A DNA stretch of 64,000 bases. It comes from Streptomyces sp. NBC_01275. GTDB lineage: Bacteria > Actinomycetota > Actinomycetes > Streptomycetales > Streptomycetaceae. Positions 32,378-41,582 of the stretch are shown here, one piece after another (position 1 is the stretch's first letter; each line of letters starts with the position of its first letter). The DNA lies in the NCBI RefSeq assembly GCF_026340655.1, contig NZ_JAPEOZ010000001.1:8556001-8620000 (forward strand). Direction: 5' to 3'. The translations under genes were made by a program, and so were the position numbers. The notes under the pieces were generated by a model, which saw only the letters and a list, made by a program, of their open reading frames with translations, was not told the DNA's origin and did not search any database.

Positions 32378-34486
32378 ATGGATCAGTTCCTGGCCTTCAC
32401 GGTGGTCGGCCTGAGCACCGCCGCGATCTACGCCGTGATCGGCAGCGGTCTCGTGCTCACCCACACCACGGCCGGCGTCTTCAACTTCGCCCACGGCGCC
32501 GCCGGGATGCTCGCCGCCTTCGCCTACTGGCAGTTGGGCGTCGGCTGGGGCCTGCCGGTGCCGCTCGCCCTCGCCGCCGTCCTCCTCGTTCTCGCACCCG
32601 CCTTCGGCCTCCTCGTCGAACGGGTGCTGATGCGCCCGGTGCAGGCGCTCGGCGAGGCGGAACGCCTGGTCATGACAGTCGCCCTGCTCACCGGGTGCAT
32701 CGCGCTCGCCCGCTGGGTCTGGGACCCCAACACCCCCCGCCCCCTCACCCCGTTCTTCGCCGGCCACCCCGCCCTGCGTCTCGGCCCGGCCACCGTGACC
32801 TGGCACCAGGCCGTCACCATGGCGGTCGCCCTCGCCGTCGCCGCCGGCCTGTGGTTCCTGCTCCACCGCACCCGCGCCGGCACCGAGATGCGCGCCTCGG
32901 TAGACGACCGCGCCCTCGCCGGACTCACCGGCGCCGACCCGCTGCGGGCCGGCCGGCTGGCCTGGGTGCTGGGCATCCAGCTCGCCGCCGTCGGCGGCAT
33001 CCTCATCGCGCCCACCGTCGCCCTCGACGCCCAGCAGCTCTCCCTGCTCATCGTCAGCGCCTACACCGCCGCCGTCTTCGGCCGGCTGCGCAGTCTGCCG
33101 CTGACCTTCCTCGGCGCGATCGTCGTAGGTCTGATGGAGGCCTACCTCGCCGGCTATCTGCCGCAGAACGACTATCTGCCCGGCCTGCGCCTGGCCGCCC
33201 CCGCCCTGCTCCTGCTGCTCGCCCTGCTCGCCTTCCCGCACCGCCGGCTGCGCGGCCGCGACCGCCGCCTGATCCCCGTCCCCCGCCCCGGCCGCGGCGG
33301 AGCCCTGCTCCTGGCCGGGGGCATCCTCGTCCTCGCCCTGGTCCTGGTCACCGTCTTGTCCGAGGACACGGTCGTCTCCTACGGCGCGATCTTCGCGCTC
33401 GGCGTCGTCGCCCTGTCGTACGTCCCGCTCGCCGGGTACGCCGGGCAGGTCTCCCTCTGCCAGCTGTCCATCGCCGGGATCGGCGCGGTGGCCTGGGGGC
33501 ATCTGGGGGCGCACGGCGAGCTGTGGGCGCTGCCGGCGGCCGTGCTGGTCGCGGCGGCCGTCGGCGCGCTGATCGCACTCCCTGCCCTGCGGCTGTCCGG
33601 GATCTATCTCGCCCTGGGCACCGCCGCCTTCGCCGTCGTCCTCGACCGGTGGATCTTCACCCTGCCCGCCTTCGACGTCCTCGGCGTGCGCGTCGCCCTG
33701 TTCGACCAGGGATCGGTGTCGGTCACCGGCCCCGACCTGTTCGGACTGCGTCTGACGACCCCGGCCCAGCTGCTCGTCCTGGCCGCCGTCTGCCTCGCCC
33801 TCGCCTCGCTCGGCGTGGCCGCGCTGCGCCGGGGCCGGTTCGGCCGCCGGCTGATCGCCCTGCGCGACAGCGAGGCCGCCTACGCCACCCTCGGCGGACG
33901 GCTCCTCGGCGCGAAGGTCGCCGTCTTCGCGCTGTCGGCGGGCATCGCGGGCCTGGGCGGCGCTCTGTACGGCATGCAGCTGCAGACCGTCACCGCCGAG
34001 CAGTTCAACCTGGTCGCCGGACTGCCGATCTTCCTGATCGCGGTCATCGCCGGACTCGGCTCGGTCGGGGCGGGGCTGTTCGCCGGCGTCGCGTTCGTCG
34101 TGCCGACCCATCTGCTGGGCGAACTGGGCGTCTGGGCCCAGGATCTGTCCGCCCTGCTCATCGCCCTCGCCGGCATGGGCCTGGCGCACAGCCCGAGCGG
34201 GATCGTCTCCCAGTTCCGCCGCGAATGGGCCCCGCTCGGCCGGGACCCCCTGCTGCTGGGGGCGTCGGGCGCGGTCCTGGCCGGGTGCTGGCTGCTCGCC
34301 GCGCTCGGGGCGGCCGACGGGTGGCTGCTCTTCGCCGTCGCCCTGGTGGCGGCCCTGGCTCTGCGGATCCATGCCGCCGCACGTCAAAAGCAGCCCGCCG
34401 ACCTGGAGTTGGAGTGGTGGGGAGTGCGCCGCCCCTGGCGGCCCGAGGACGGGGAGGCGTTGAGCCGTGCCACTGCTACAGGCTGA
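32378..34486 (+). CDS. Branched-chain amino acid-type ABC transporter, fused LivH-LivM permease
   Basis: A 702-residue membrane protein with two permease domains in one chain. Residues 1-290 match LivH (AIYAVIGSGLVLTHTTAGVFNFAHGAAGMLAA at the start); residues about 310-620 match LivM (SYVPLAGYAGQVSLCQLSIAGIGAVAWGHLG and the GLGGALYGMQ segment). In all about 16-18 hydrophobic segments can be seen, followed by a soluble tail. It forms the membrane pore of an importer with the two ATPases that follow. No periplasmic binding protein is encoded in the window. ATG at 32378 has AAGGAG 17 bp upstream, too far for a good ribosome site. Liv-type importers in such islands commonly take up hydrophobic acids, not only amino acids. 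Confidence 0.9.
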   Translation: MDQFLAFTVVGLSTAAIYAVIGSGLVLTHTTAGVFNFAHGAAGMLAAFAYWQLGVGWGLPVPLALAAVLLVLAPAFGLLVERVLMRPVQALGEAERLVMTVALLTGCIALARWVWDPNTPRPLTPFFAGHPALRLGPATVTWHQAVTMAVALAVAAGLWFLLHRTRAGTEMRASVDDRALAGLTGADPLRAGRLAWVLGIQLAAVGGILIAPTVALDAQQLSLLIVSAYTAAVFGRLRSLPLTFLGAIVVGLMEAYLAGYLPQNDYLPGLRLAAPALLLLLALLAFPHRRLRGRDRRLIPVPRPGRGGALLLAGGILVLALVLVTVLSEDTVVSYGAIFALGVVALSYVPLAGYAGQVSLCQLSIAGIGAVAWGHLGAHGELWALPAAVLVAAAVGALIALPALRLSGIYLALGTAAFAVVLDRWIFTLPAFDVLGVRVALFDQGSVSVTGPDLFGLRLTTPAQLLVLAAVCLALASLGVAALRRGRFGRRLIALRDSEAAYATLGGRLLGAKVAVFALSAGIAGLGGALYGMQLQTVTAEQFNLVAGLPIFLIAVIAGLGSVGAGLFAGVAFVVPTHLLGELGVWAQDLSALLIALAGMGLAHSPSGIVSQFRREWAPLGRDPLLLGASGAVLAGCWLLAALGAADGWLLFAVALVAALALRIHAAARQKQPADLELEWWGVRRPWRPEDGEALSRATATG

Positions 34487-35173
34487 GGAGGTGACCGTCT
34501 CCTTCGGCGGCCGCCGGGCCCTCGACACGGTCTCGCTGGCCGCCGAGGCCGGCCGGGTCACCGGTCTCATCGGACCCAACGGGGCCGGCAAGAGCACCCT
34601 GTTCGACGTGCTCTCGGGCCTGCGCCGCCCCCGCAGCGGCCGGGTCCGCCTCGACGGCCGCGACATCACCCGCGAGGGCCCCGCCCGGCGCGCCCGACGC
34701 GGCATGTCCCGCACCTTCCAGCACCTGGAGCTCTTCGGCCGGCTCTCCGTCCGTGACAACCTCCTGGTCGCCGCCGAACTCGGCCCCGAGCGCCGGCACG
34801 CCGCCCGCACGGCCGACGCGGTCCTCGACCGGCTCGGCCTCACCGCCCTCGCCGACGACCCCGCCGACGCCCTGCCCACCGGCATCGCCCGGCTGGTCGA
34901 GGTCGGCCGCGCCCTCGTCCTCGAGCCGCGCGTCCTCCTCCTCGACGAGCCCGCCGCGGGCCAGGACGCCGAGGAGACCGAACGGTTCGCCGCCCTGCTG
35001 CGCGCCCTCGCCGCCGACGGCGTCGCCGTCCTCCTCGTCGAGCACGACATGAGCCTGGTGATGACCGTCTGCGACGACGTCCACGTCCTCGACCTCGGCG
35101 TCGTCGTCGCCAGCGGCCCACCGGAACGCATCCGGCGCGACCAGACGGTGCTGGCGGCCTATCTGGGGGAGAC

Positions 35174-35177
<4 letters not shown>
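34467..35177 (+). CDS. ABC transporter ATP-binding protein, LivG type
   Basis: A 236-residue ATPase energising the fused permease. Walker A is GPNGAGKST (about 33-41), Walker B is RVLLLDEPAAGQD and the switch His is in VEHDMSLVM. The signature region reads LPTGIARLVEVGRAL rather than the usual LSGGQ or LPYGxQR, a notable loss of the conserved Gly-Gln pair, although LivG proteins vary here. GTG at 34467 overlaps the permease by 20 bp and the stop overlaps the LivF-type gene (ATGA). It should form a heterodimer with LivF. Confidence 0.92.
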
Positions 35178-35944
<767 letters not shown>

Positions 35945-35963
35945 CCCTGCCGAGGAGCGCCAT

Positions 35964-36377
35964 ATGACCACGACCCCCGTGCCGTCGCCCCGCGCGGAAC
36001 GCTTCGTCCGCGAACTGGCCGCACTGAAGATCCCCGACCCGGCCGCCGCCCGCGCCGCGCTCTGGCTGCGCCTGGGCGGACTGCTGATGCTCGTCGGCCT
36101 GGTCCTGGGCGGCCTCGCCTTCCCCCTCGCCCACGCCACCGACTCCAGCCTCGGCCAGGGCGACGCGCTCGCCCTCGGGCTCGGCGGGGTCGCCGCCGCC
36201 GTGGTGGGCGGCGCGCTGTTCCTGCGTTACTCCCTCACCGGCTTCCTGCGCTTCTGGCTCGCCCGCCAGTCCTACGACCTGGACCGGCTGGGGGAGCGGC
36301 TCACCGCCCCGCCCGCACCCCTCGCAGAAGGAGAACCGCACCATGGCGTCCCCCGCTCCGACCCCGCGCCCCGGTGA
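35964..36377 (+). CDS. Small membrane protein, two transmembrane helices
   Basis: A 137-residue protein with an N-terminal helix (RAERFVRELAALKIPDPAAARAALW), two hydrophobic spans at about residues 36-55 and 68-90, and a C-terminal amphipathic part. I do not recognise the family. It lies 19 bp after the LivF-type gene and overlaps the next gene by 35 bp, so it probably belongs to the transporter operon. It could be an accessory membrane subunit or stabiliser of the importer. No signal peptide cleavage site is apparent. Confidence 0.7.
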   Translation: MTTTPVPSPRAERFVRELAALKIPDPAAARAALWLRLGGLLMLVGLVLGGLAFPLAHATDSSLGQGDALALGLGGVAAAVVGGALFLRYSLTGFLRFWLARQSYDLDRLGERLTAPPAPLAEGEPHHGVPRSDPAPR

Positions 36378-36684
36378 CCAGCTCGCCGCCGTCGGCGGCG
36401 GCACCCGCGTGATCGTCATCCGGGCCCCGGAGGGCGCGGCCGCACCCATCGAATGCGGCGGCGCCCCCATGGTCCCCGCCCGGCAGGCCCCCGCCGTACC
36501 TCCCGCCGCACCGCCCTCCGCGTCCTCCGCGGCAGAGACCCCCGCCACCCTCGTCGGCAAGCGGTACGTCGACGCCGACGACACCCTGGAGCTCCTCTGC
36601 ACGGCCTCCGGAGCGGGCCGACTCACCTACGGCGGACAGCCGTTGACCGTCAAGGCGCCCAAGGCGCTGCCGGCGTCGGACTGA
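36343..36684 (+). CDS. Small hypothetical protein, last gene of transporter operon
   Basis: A 113-residue protein with a strong AAGGAG ribosome site and a 35-bp overlap with the previous gene. The N-terminal part reads GDQLAAVGGGTRVIVIRAPEG, with one Cys at ECGGAPM, then a Pro/Ala-rich linker (residues 48-68), then a compact C-terminal half (GKRYVDADDTLELLCTASGAGRLTYGGQPL). The layout, two short beta-rich parts joined by a linker, suggests a small binding protein, but I recognise no family. A strong terminator follows 25 bp after the stop, so this gene closes the operon that begins at 32378. Confidence 0.7.
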   Translation: MASPAPTPRPGDQLAAVGGGTRVIVIRAPEGAAAPIECGGAPMVPARQAPAVPPAAPPSASSAAETPATLVGKRYVDADDTLELLCTASGAGRLTYGGQPLTVKAPKALPASD

Positions 36685-36708
36685 ACCGGCCTCGGACCGA
36701 GCCGATCC

Positions 36709-36746
36709 CGAAGGGACCCCGGGCGCTTGAGCCCGGGGTCCCTTCG
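36709..36746 (+). terminator. Strong hairpin terminator
   Basis: A perfect 16-bp stem (CGAAGGGACCCCGGGC with its complement) and a 6-base loop GCTTGA, 25 bp after the end of the transporter operon. There is no T-run, as is usual in high-GC actinomycetes. It marks the border between the catabolic island and the sulfur region. Confidence 0.88.
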
Positions 36747-36865
36747 TCTCATCTGCTCGTCTCATCTGCCGGGCTCGGCGACTCAACTGGTGGACGCCCT
36801 CTTGACGGCGGCCGGGGGCGGATCGACACTCGGTCGGGGAATCCTAGTGAACAGGTAGGGAAACA

Positions 36866-36988
36866 ATGGGGCGCCTTGAGCCGGTCGTCAGCCGAGCGAG
36901 CCGTGCGGCATGGTCGTCGCCCCTTCTCACCTCCCGCCGTCACATCGACCTGCAGCGCGTCTGCAGCGCGATCGACCCCCAGGGCTGA
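36866..36988 (+). CDS. Putative cysteine-sensing leader peptide, upstream of GST-like gene
   Basis: A 40-residue open frame that starts ATG after GGTAGGG and ends with RRHIDLQRVCSAIDPQG. The (R)HIDLxRVxSA motif is the hallmark of short leader peptides in actinobacteria placed ahead of sulfur-metabolism genes, where ribosome stalling at Cys codons controls downstream expression. Here the Cys codon (TGC) lies inside the motif rather than at the very end. The peptide precedes the GST-like gene by 144 bp. Function is inferred from the motif and position. Confidence 0.7.
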   Translation: MGRLEPVVSRASRAAWSSPLLTSRRHIDLQRVCSAIDPQG

Positions 36989-37132
36989 GCCGGGCCCGTC
37001 CCCGCGCCGAGCCGCACCGGCGGTGCCCCACGGGCGCCACCGCACGGCGCGCACGGACGAAGGCCGCCTCCCTTCTCGACGTCGCATCCGCCCGCGCGCC
37101 CGTCCGCAGCGCGCCCGCCCCCGGGGAGAGTC
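36989..37132 (+). promoter_or_regulatory. Leader region between leader peptide and GST-like gene
   Basis: 144 bp of very GC-rich sequence with several short inverted repeats (for example CACCGGCGGTG). It is where attenuation hairpins would form if the leader peptide acts by stalling. It ends in GGGGAGA, the ribosome site of the GST-like gene. No other gene seen. Confidence 0.4.
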
Positions 37133-38029
37133 ATGTCCGTCACACCACTGGCCGCCCACCCGTCCGCCCGCCCCGCCCCGGCCTTCCGGGGCCGGATCGG
37201 CCGCGACGCGCGCAGCGGCCACTACGCCGTCCCGCGCCGCTACCGCCTGCATCTGTCGTCCGCCGACCCCGACAGCCTGCGCATCGCCGTCACCCACAGT
37301 CTGCTCGGTCTGGAGCGGGCCTGTCCGGTCACCTTCCTGCCCGCCGTCCCCGACTGTCCCGACGGCGGCCACTCGGCGCTGCGCTCGCTCTACGACGCCA
37401 GCGCCCACCGCTACACCGGCCCGGCCCTCGCACCGGTGCTCAGCGACGACTGGTCGGGGCGCATCGTCAGCACCCACGGCCCCGACATCGCCCGCGACCT
37501 CGCCCGGAGATTCGGCGGCGGCAGGCCCGCGCTGTACCCGTGCGGCAGGGAGTCGGAGATCGAGGCCGTCGAGCGGATGTGCGCCCAAGGCATCGAGGAG
37601 GCCGCACAGCGCGCCGGAACGGCCGGCGCCGAGGAGGCGGAGCGCGCCGCGGCCCTCGAGACCCTGCTCGCCACCCTCGGCGTGCTGGAACAAGGCCTGG
37701 GCGTCCAGCCGTATCTGATCAGCGATCAGATCACGGCGGCGGACGTGGAGTTGTGGGTCACACTGGTCCGGCTCGACACCGTGCACCGCAACCACCTGGA
37801 CGCGGACGCCGTGCACCGCATCGCCGACCACCCCGCCCTGTGGGCCTACGCCCGCCGGCTGGCCGCCCGTCCCGCCTTCGGCGCCCACCTCGACCTCGAG
37901 GCCGTCGCCCGCCATCACGACGCCCGCTGTCAGGGCCTGGAGGCCGCCGGAGCCGCTGTCCAGATCCTGGACTGGGCTGCCCACGCGGCCGACGGCAACA
38001 GCATTGGACCGCAGGTCAACCGGCCCTGA
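37133..38029 (+). CDS. Xi-class glutathione S-transferase-like protein lacking the catalytic Cys
   Basis: A 298-residue protein whose C-terminal half matches glutathionyl-hydroquinone reductases (Xi-class GST): ISDQITAADVELWVTLVR, then HPALWAYARRL and the final YqjG-like helix. The N-terminal thioredoxin-like half aligns weakly, and the active motif that normally reads CPWAHR reads DPDSLR (45-50), so Asp45 stands at the catalytic Cys. Actinomycetes generally use mycothiol, not glutathione, so a changed active site may reflect another thiol or another role. The upstream Cys-type leader peptide argues for a part in sulfur metabolism. The gene is followed by the ABC importer unit with its own leader. 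Confidence 0.75.
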   Translation: MSVTPLAAHPSARPAPAFRGRIGRDARSGHYAVPRRYRLHLSSADPDSLRIAVTHSLLGLERACPVTFLPAVPDCPDGGHSALRSLYDASAHRYTGPALAPVLSDDWSGRIVSTHGPDIARDLARRFGGGRPALYPCGRESEIEAVERMCAQGIEEAAQRAGTAGAEEAERAAALETLLATLGVLEQGLGVQPYLISDQITAADVELWVTLVRLDTVHRNHLDADAVHRIADHPALWAYARRLAARPAFGAHLDLEAVARHHDARCQGLEAAGAAVQILDWAAHAADGNSIGPQVNRP

Positions 38030-38064
38030 ACCGGCCCTGAACCCGTCCACCCACTGGACCGGCA

Positions 38065-38094
38065 TTGACATTCGCACGGTTCGACTGCGTTGAT
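38065..38094 (+). promoter_or_regulatory. Possible promoter of the ABC importer unit
   Basis: A consensus TTGACA at 38065-38070 is followed 18 bases later by GTTGAT, a poor -10 box. The position, about 50-80 bp ahead of the leader peptide, is suitable. Prediction by eye only. Confidence 0.35.
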
Positions 38095-38147
38095 GAGCCC
38101 CTAAGCGCGAACGCCCCTCAGGGGCCCCGACAGTGACGGTGACGGAC

Positions 38148-38297
38148 ATGTACGCAGCTCCCAGGACGGCCCCCCGCCGCTCCCGTGGCTGCGTACGCCC
38201 GCACCGCGACCCGCTCGTCGTCGACCGCGCCGTCGATCTCCTCCGCGTGAACAGCGCACTGTGTACCGCACCGGGCCGTGCCCGCTGTCGGGGCTGA
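38148..38297 (+). CDS. Putative cysteine-sensing leader peptide, upstream of ABC importer
   Basis: A 49-residue frame from ATG 38148. Its second half contains RAVDLLRVNSALC, a variant of the HIDLxRVxSALC leader motif, and it ends CRG after a second Cys. It is longer than the usual 20-30-residue leaders, so the true start may be a later GTG or the ATG used here. It lies 208 bp ahead of the ABC permease. The expected role is to stall on Cys codons and lift attenuation when cysteine is scarce. Confidence 0.6.
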   Translation: MYAAPRTAPRRSRGCVRPHRDPLVVDRAVDLLRVNSALCTAPGRARCRG

Positions 38298-38505
38298 ACC
38301 TCTCCCGCCTTCGCCCCGCACCGCCGCGTTCCTGACCCGCACCGCCCGAGCGGTGTGCCGTCGTCCGCCCCACCCCGGTTCTCCGTACGCATCCGTGCGC
38401 CGTGCCCGTGTCCCCGTCGCCGAGCGGTCCCCACCGCCCTGCCGACGTGCCACGGCAGCCCACGGCGCCGTGCCCCGGGGTACCCGACTCCCGCCGGAGC
38501 CCCTC
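38298..38505 (+). promoter_or_regulatory. Leader region ahead of the ABC permease
   Basis: 208 bp without a convincing gene. It contains the perfect palindrome CACGGCGCCGTG at 38461-38472 followed by CCCCGGGG, able to form hairpins about 30 bp ahead of the permease ribosome site. These are candidates for the attenuator or for masking translation. Confidence 0.4.
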
Positions 38506-39489
38506 ATGAGTGAACCCCCAGGCGCCGTGACCCTCGCCGCCGATCCACAGGTCACAGCCGACGTACCGTCAGAAAAGCTCACCGCGCAGCGCGTTCAGCC
38601 GCTGCGCAGGCCGGGCCGCTGGATCGCCACCGCCGTCGCGCTGGTCCTGGTCGCCCAGTTCGCGCACGGCCTGGTCTCCAACCCCTTCTACCAGTGGGAC
38701 CGCTTCGGCTACTGGTTCCTGCGGCCCGTCATCCTCGACGGACTGCTGATCACCCTCGAAGTCGCCGCCTACAGCGCGGTGTTGGGCCTCCTCGGCGGCA
38801 TCCTCCTCGCGCTGGCCCGGCTCTCGAAGAGCCCGGTGCTGCGCGCGGTCAGCTGGACCTACGTGTGGGCGCTGCGCTCCATCCCGCTGATCGTCGTCCT
38901 GCTGTTCCTCTACAACTTCAGCGCCCTGTACCAGACGTTGAGCGTGGGCGTCCCCTTCGGCCCGGCCTTCTTCCGGTTCGACGAGTCCCGGCTCGCCACC
39001 GACATGGTGATCGCCGTCGTCGGCCTCAGCCTCAACGAGGCGGCCTACGCCGCCGAGGTGGTCCGCGGCGGCATCCTCTCCGTCGACCAGGGCCAGCACG
39101 AGGCGGCCGCCGCGCTCGGCCTGCCCAAGGGCTACCAGTTCTGGCGGATCGTCTTCCCCCAGGCCCTGCGGTCGATCACCCCGAACTACGTCAATCAGCT
39201 GATCGGCCTGATCAAGTCCACCTCACTGGTCTTCTACGTCTCCCTGCTCGACCTGTTCGGCACCGCGCAGACCATGGGCTCCACCTACCCCGGCGACATC
39301 GTGCCGCTGCTGCTCGTCGTCACCGTCTGGTACCTGATCCTGACCAGCCTCGTCTCCGTCGTCCAGTTCTACGTCGAGCGGTACTACGCCCGGGGCGCCA
39401 CCCGCAGCCTGCCGCCGACGCCGTTGCAGAAACTGCGGACCGCTCTCACCGACCTGCGGGCCCGCATCCGCCGGGAGGCCGCCGTATGA
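38506..39489 (+). CDS. Amino acid ABC transporter permease
   Basis: A 327-residue membrane protein of the polar amino acid importer (HisM/GlnP) family. After a soluble N-terminal 40 residues come about six hydrophobic spans; the cytoplasmic EAA loop reads EAAAALGLPKGYQFWRIVFPQALR and the N-terminal family motif is GLLITLEVAAYSAVLGLLGG. ATG at 38506 has GGAG upstream. The gene overlaps the ATPase by ATGA. With the ATPase and lipoprotein that follow it makes a complete importer. The Cys-type leader and the monooxygenases downstream suggest cystine or an S-substituted cysteine as substrate. Confidence 0.92.
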   Translation: MSEPPGAVTLAADPQVTADVPSEKLTAQRVQPLRRPGRWIATAVALVLVAQFAHGLVSNPFYQWDRFGYWFLRPVILDGLLITLEVAAYSAVLGLLGGILLALARLSKSPVLRAVSWTYVWALRSIPLIVVLLFLYNFSALYQTLSVGVPFGPAFFRFDESRLATDMVIAVVGLSLNEAAYAAEVVRGGILSVDQGQHEAAAALGLPKGYQFWRIVFPQALRSITPNYVNQLIGLIKSTSLVFYVSLLDLFGTAQTMGSTYPGDIVPLLLVVTVWYLILTSLVSVVQFYVERYYARGATRSLPPTPLQKLRTALTDLRARIRREAAV

Positions 39490-40352
39490 GCACCGAGACC
39501 CTCAAGACCGCACAGACCGATGCGACCGCCGCGACCGCCGTGACCGATGCGACGGATGCGACGGATGCGACGGATGCGACCGCCGGGATCGTGCCCGCCG
39601 CCGTCGAGGCGCACGACGTGCACAAGTGGTACGGCGCCCACCGGGTCCTGGACGGCGTGAGCCTGACCGTGCGGCCCGGCGAGGTCACCGTCATCCTCGG
39701 CCCGTCCGGCTCCGGCAAGTCCACGCTCCTGCGGGTCATCAACCACCTGGAGAAGCCCGAGATCGGCTACGTCAGCATCAACGGCGAGCCGATCGGCGTC
39801 CGCCGGCACGGCGACCGGCTGCGCGAGCTGAGCGAACGGGCCATCCTCGCCCAGCGCAGCCGCATCGGCTTCGTCTTCCAGAACTTCAACCTCTTCCCGC
39901 ACCTCACGGTGCTCGACAACGTCGCCGCCGCCCCGGTGGCCACCGGGAAGCTCGGCAGGCCCGCGGCCCGGGAACTCGCCCGTGAACTCCTCGGCCGGGT
40001 GGGACTGGCCGACAAGGCCGACGCCTACCCGCGCCAGCTGTCCGGCGGCCAGCAGCAGCGCGTCGCCATCGCCCGCGCCCTCGCCCTGCGCCCCGGCGTC
40101 ATCCTCTTCGACGAGCCCACCTCCGCCCTCGACCCGGAACTCGTCGGCGAAGTCCTCTCCGTCATCAAGGACCTGGCGACCAGCGGCGTCACCCTCGTCA
40201 TCGTCACCCACGAGGTCGGCTTCGCCCGCGAGGTCGCCGACCGGGTCGTCTTCATCGACGGCGGGAAGATCGTCGAACAGGGCCCGCCCGGCGAGGTCCT
40301 CGACAAGCCCCGCCACGAGCGGACGCGGGACTTCCTCAGCAAGGTGCTCTGA
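39486..40352 (+). CDS. Amino acid ABC transporter ATP-binding protein
   Basis: A 288-residue ATPase with Walker A GPSGSGKST, Q-loop FVFQNFNLFPHLTV, signature LSGGQQQRVAIARALAL, Walker B VILFDEPTSALDPE and switch His in VTHEVGFA, all canonical for the polar amino acid (GlnQ/HisP) group. The N-terminus carries a TDATDATDAT repeat (about residues 20-32) encoded by a 9-bp tandem repeat, absent from relatives and probably disordered. Starts within the permease stop codon. Energises uptake together with the permease and the lipoprotein. Confidence 0.94.
   Translation: MSTETLKTAQTDATAATAVTDATDATDATDATAGIVPAAVEAHDVHKWYGAHRVLDGVSLTVRPGEVTVILGPSGSGKSTLLRVINHLEKPEIGYVSINGEPIGVRRHGDRLRELSERAILAQRSRIGFVFQNFNLFPHLTVLDNVAAAPVATGKLGRPAARELARELLGRVGLADKADAYPRQLSGGQQQRVAIARALALRPGVILFDEPTSALDPELVGEVLSVIKDLATSGVTLVIVTHEVGFAREVADRVVFIDGGKIVEQGPPGEVLDKPRHERTRDFLSKVL
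39546..39581 (+). repeat. 9-bp tandem repeat, 4 copies, in ATPase gene
   Basis: Four units of GATGCGACG near the 5' end of the ATPase gene, encoding Asp-Ala-Thr repeats in frame. Confidence 0.85.
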
Positions 40353-40449
40353 TCCCGCCGGGACACCCTGCCCACCCCACGACTTCCCCCCACGACCTCC
40401 CCCCGCCTCACCCTCACCACCACCTCTCTCATCAGCACAAAGGACGGCC

Positions 40450-41475
40450 ATGCCTACCCACTTCACCCGACGCAGCCTGATACGCGGCATCACCGCGGCG
40501 ACCGCCGTCGCCACCCTGGCCACCGGGCTCGCCGCCTGCGGTGGTGACAGCGACGCCGCCACCACGACCGACAGCGCGGCCTCCGGCGGCGTGACGATCG
40601 GCAGAGTGTCCAACGGCGCCGCCAAGGAGACCACGCTGAAGGTCTCCGAGGTCAAGTCCATCAGCGCCGAGCTGCCCGACGCCGTCAAGAAGAGCGGCAA
40701 GCTGACCATCGGCATCGGCGCGCTGCCCTCCGGCTTCGCCCCGCTGGCCTACGTCGGCGACGACCAGAAGACCCTCACCGGCGCCGAGCCCGACCTCGGC
40801 CGGCTGGTGGCCGCGGTCCTCGGCCTGAAGCCCGAGACGAAGAACTTCACCTGGGAGAACCTCTTCGTCGGCATCGACAGCGGCAAGGTCGACGTGGCCT
40901 TCTCGAACGTCACCGACACCGAGGAGCGCAAGAAGAAGTACGAGTTCGCCTCCTACCGGCAGGACAACCTCGGCTGGGAGGTCAAGAAGTCCAGCAAGTG
41001 GAACTTCGAAGGCAAGTACGAGAACCTCGCCGGCCTGACCGTCTCCGTGGGCGCCGGCACCAACCAGGAGAAGATCCTCCTGGAGTGGAAGAAGAAGCTC
41101 GAGGCCGAGGGCAAGAAGCTCACGATCAAGTACTACCCGGACCGCAACGGCCTCTACCTGGCGCTGAACAGCGGCAAGATCGACGCCTACTTCGGCCCCA
41201 ACCCCGGCATCGCCTACAACGTCTCCCAGGACGCGGGCACCGCCAACGCCACCCGCAACGCGGGCACGTTCTCCGGCGCCGGAGAGACGCTCCAGGGCCT
41301 GATCGCGGCCACCGCCAAGAAGGACAGCGGCCTCGCCAAGCCGCTCGCCGCCGCCATCAACTACCTGATCGAGAACGGGCAGTACGCCAAGTGGCTGGCC
41401 GCCTACAACCTCTCCAACGAGGCCGTCGCCAAGTCCGAGGTCAACCCGCCCGGACTGCCGCTGGACAACTCCTGA
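40450..41475 (+). CDS. Amino acid ABC transporter substrate-binding lipoprotein
   Basis: A 341-residue exported solute receptor. The signal peptide has RRSLIRG, a hydrophobic core and the lipobox LAAC with Cys30 as the lipidated residue; the twin Arg suggests possible Tat export. The mature protein has the family-3 binding fold (GKLTIGIGALPSGFAPLAYVGDD near residue 81, and VDVAFSNVTDTEERKKKYEFAS). ATG at 40450 follows AAAGGAC. It lies 97 bp behind the ATPase, in the same transcription unit. The ligand cannot be read from sequence; context suggests cystine, a sulfur amino acid or an S-alkylcysteine. Confidence 0.92.
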   Translation: MPTHFTRRSLIRGITAATAVATLATGLAACGGDSDAATTTDSAASGGVTIGRVSNGAAKETTLKVSEVKSISAELPDAVKKSGKLTIGIGALPSGFAPLAYVGDDQKTLTGAEPDLGRLVAAVLGLKPETKNFTWENLFVGIDSGKVDVAFSNVTDTEERKKKYEFASYRQDNLGWEVKKSSKWNFEGKYENLAGLTVSVGAGTNQEKILLEWKKKLEAEGKKLTIKYYPDRNGLYLALNSGKIDAYFGPNPGIAYNVSQDAGTANATRNAGTFSGAGETLQGLIAATAKKDSGLAKPLAAAINYLIENGQYAKWLAAYNLSNEAVAKSEVNPPGLPLDNS

Positions 41476-41518
41476 CTCACCGTCTCCGTACTGGTGAATC
41501 ATGCAGGTTGAGTTAGGC

Positions 41519-41559
41519 CGCCAGAGAAGAAAGCGCCAGAGAAGAAAGCGCCAGAGAAG
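41519..41559 (+). repeat. 15-bp direct repeat, 2 full and 1 partial copy
   Basis: CGCCAGAGAAGAAAG twice and a truncated third copy, in the leader just ahead of the GNAT gene. Purine-rich; no clear role. Confidence 0.8.
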
Positions 41560-41582
41560 CATCAGGAAGGGGCTCCGCCTCC

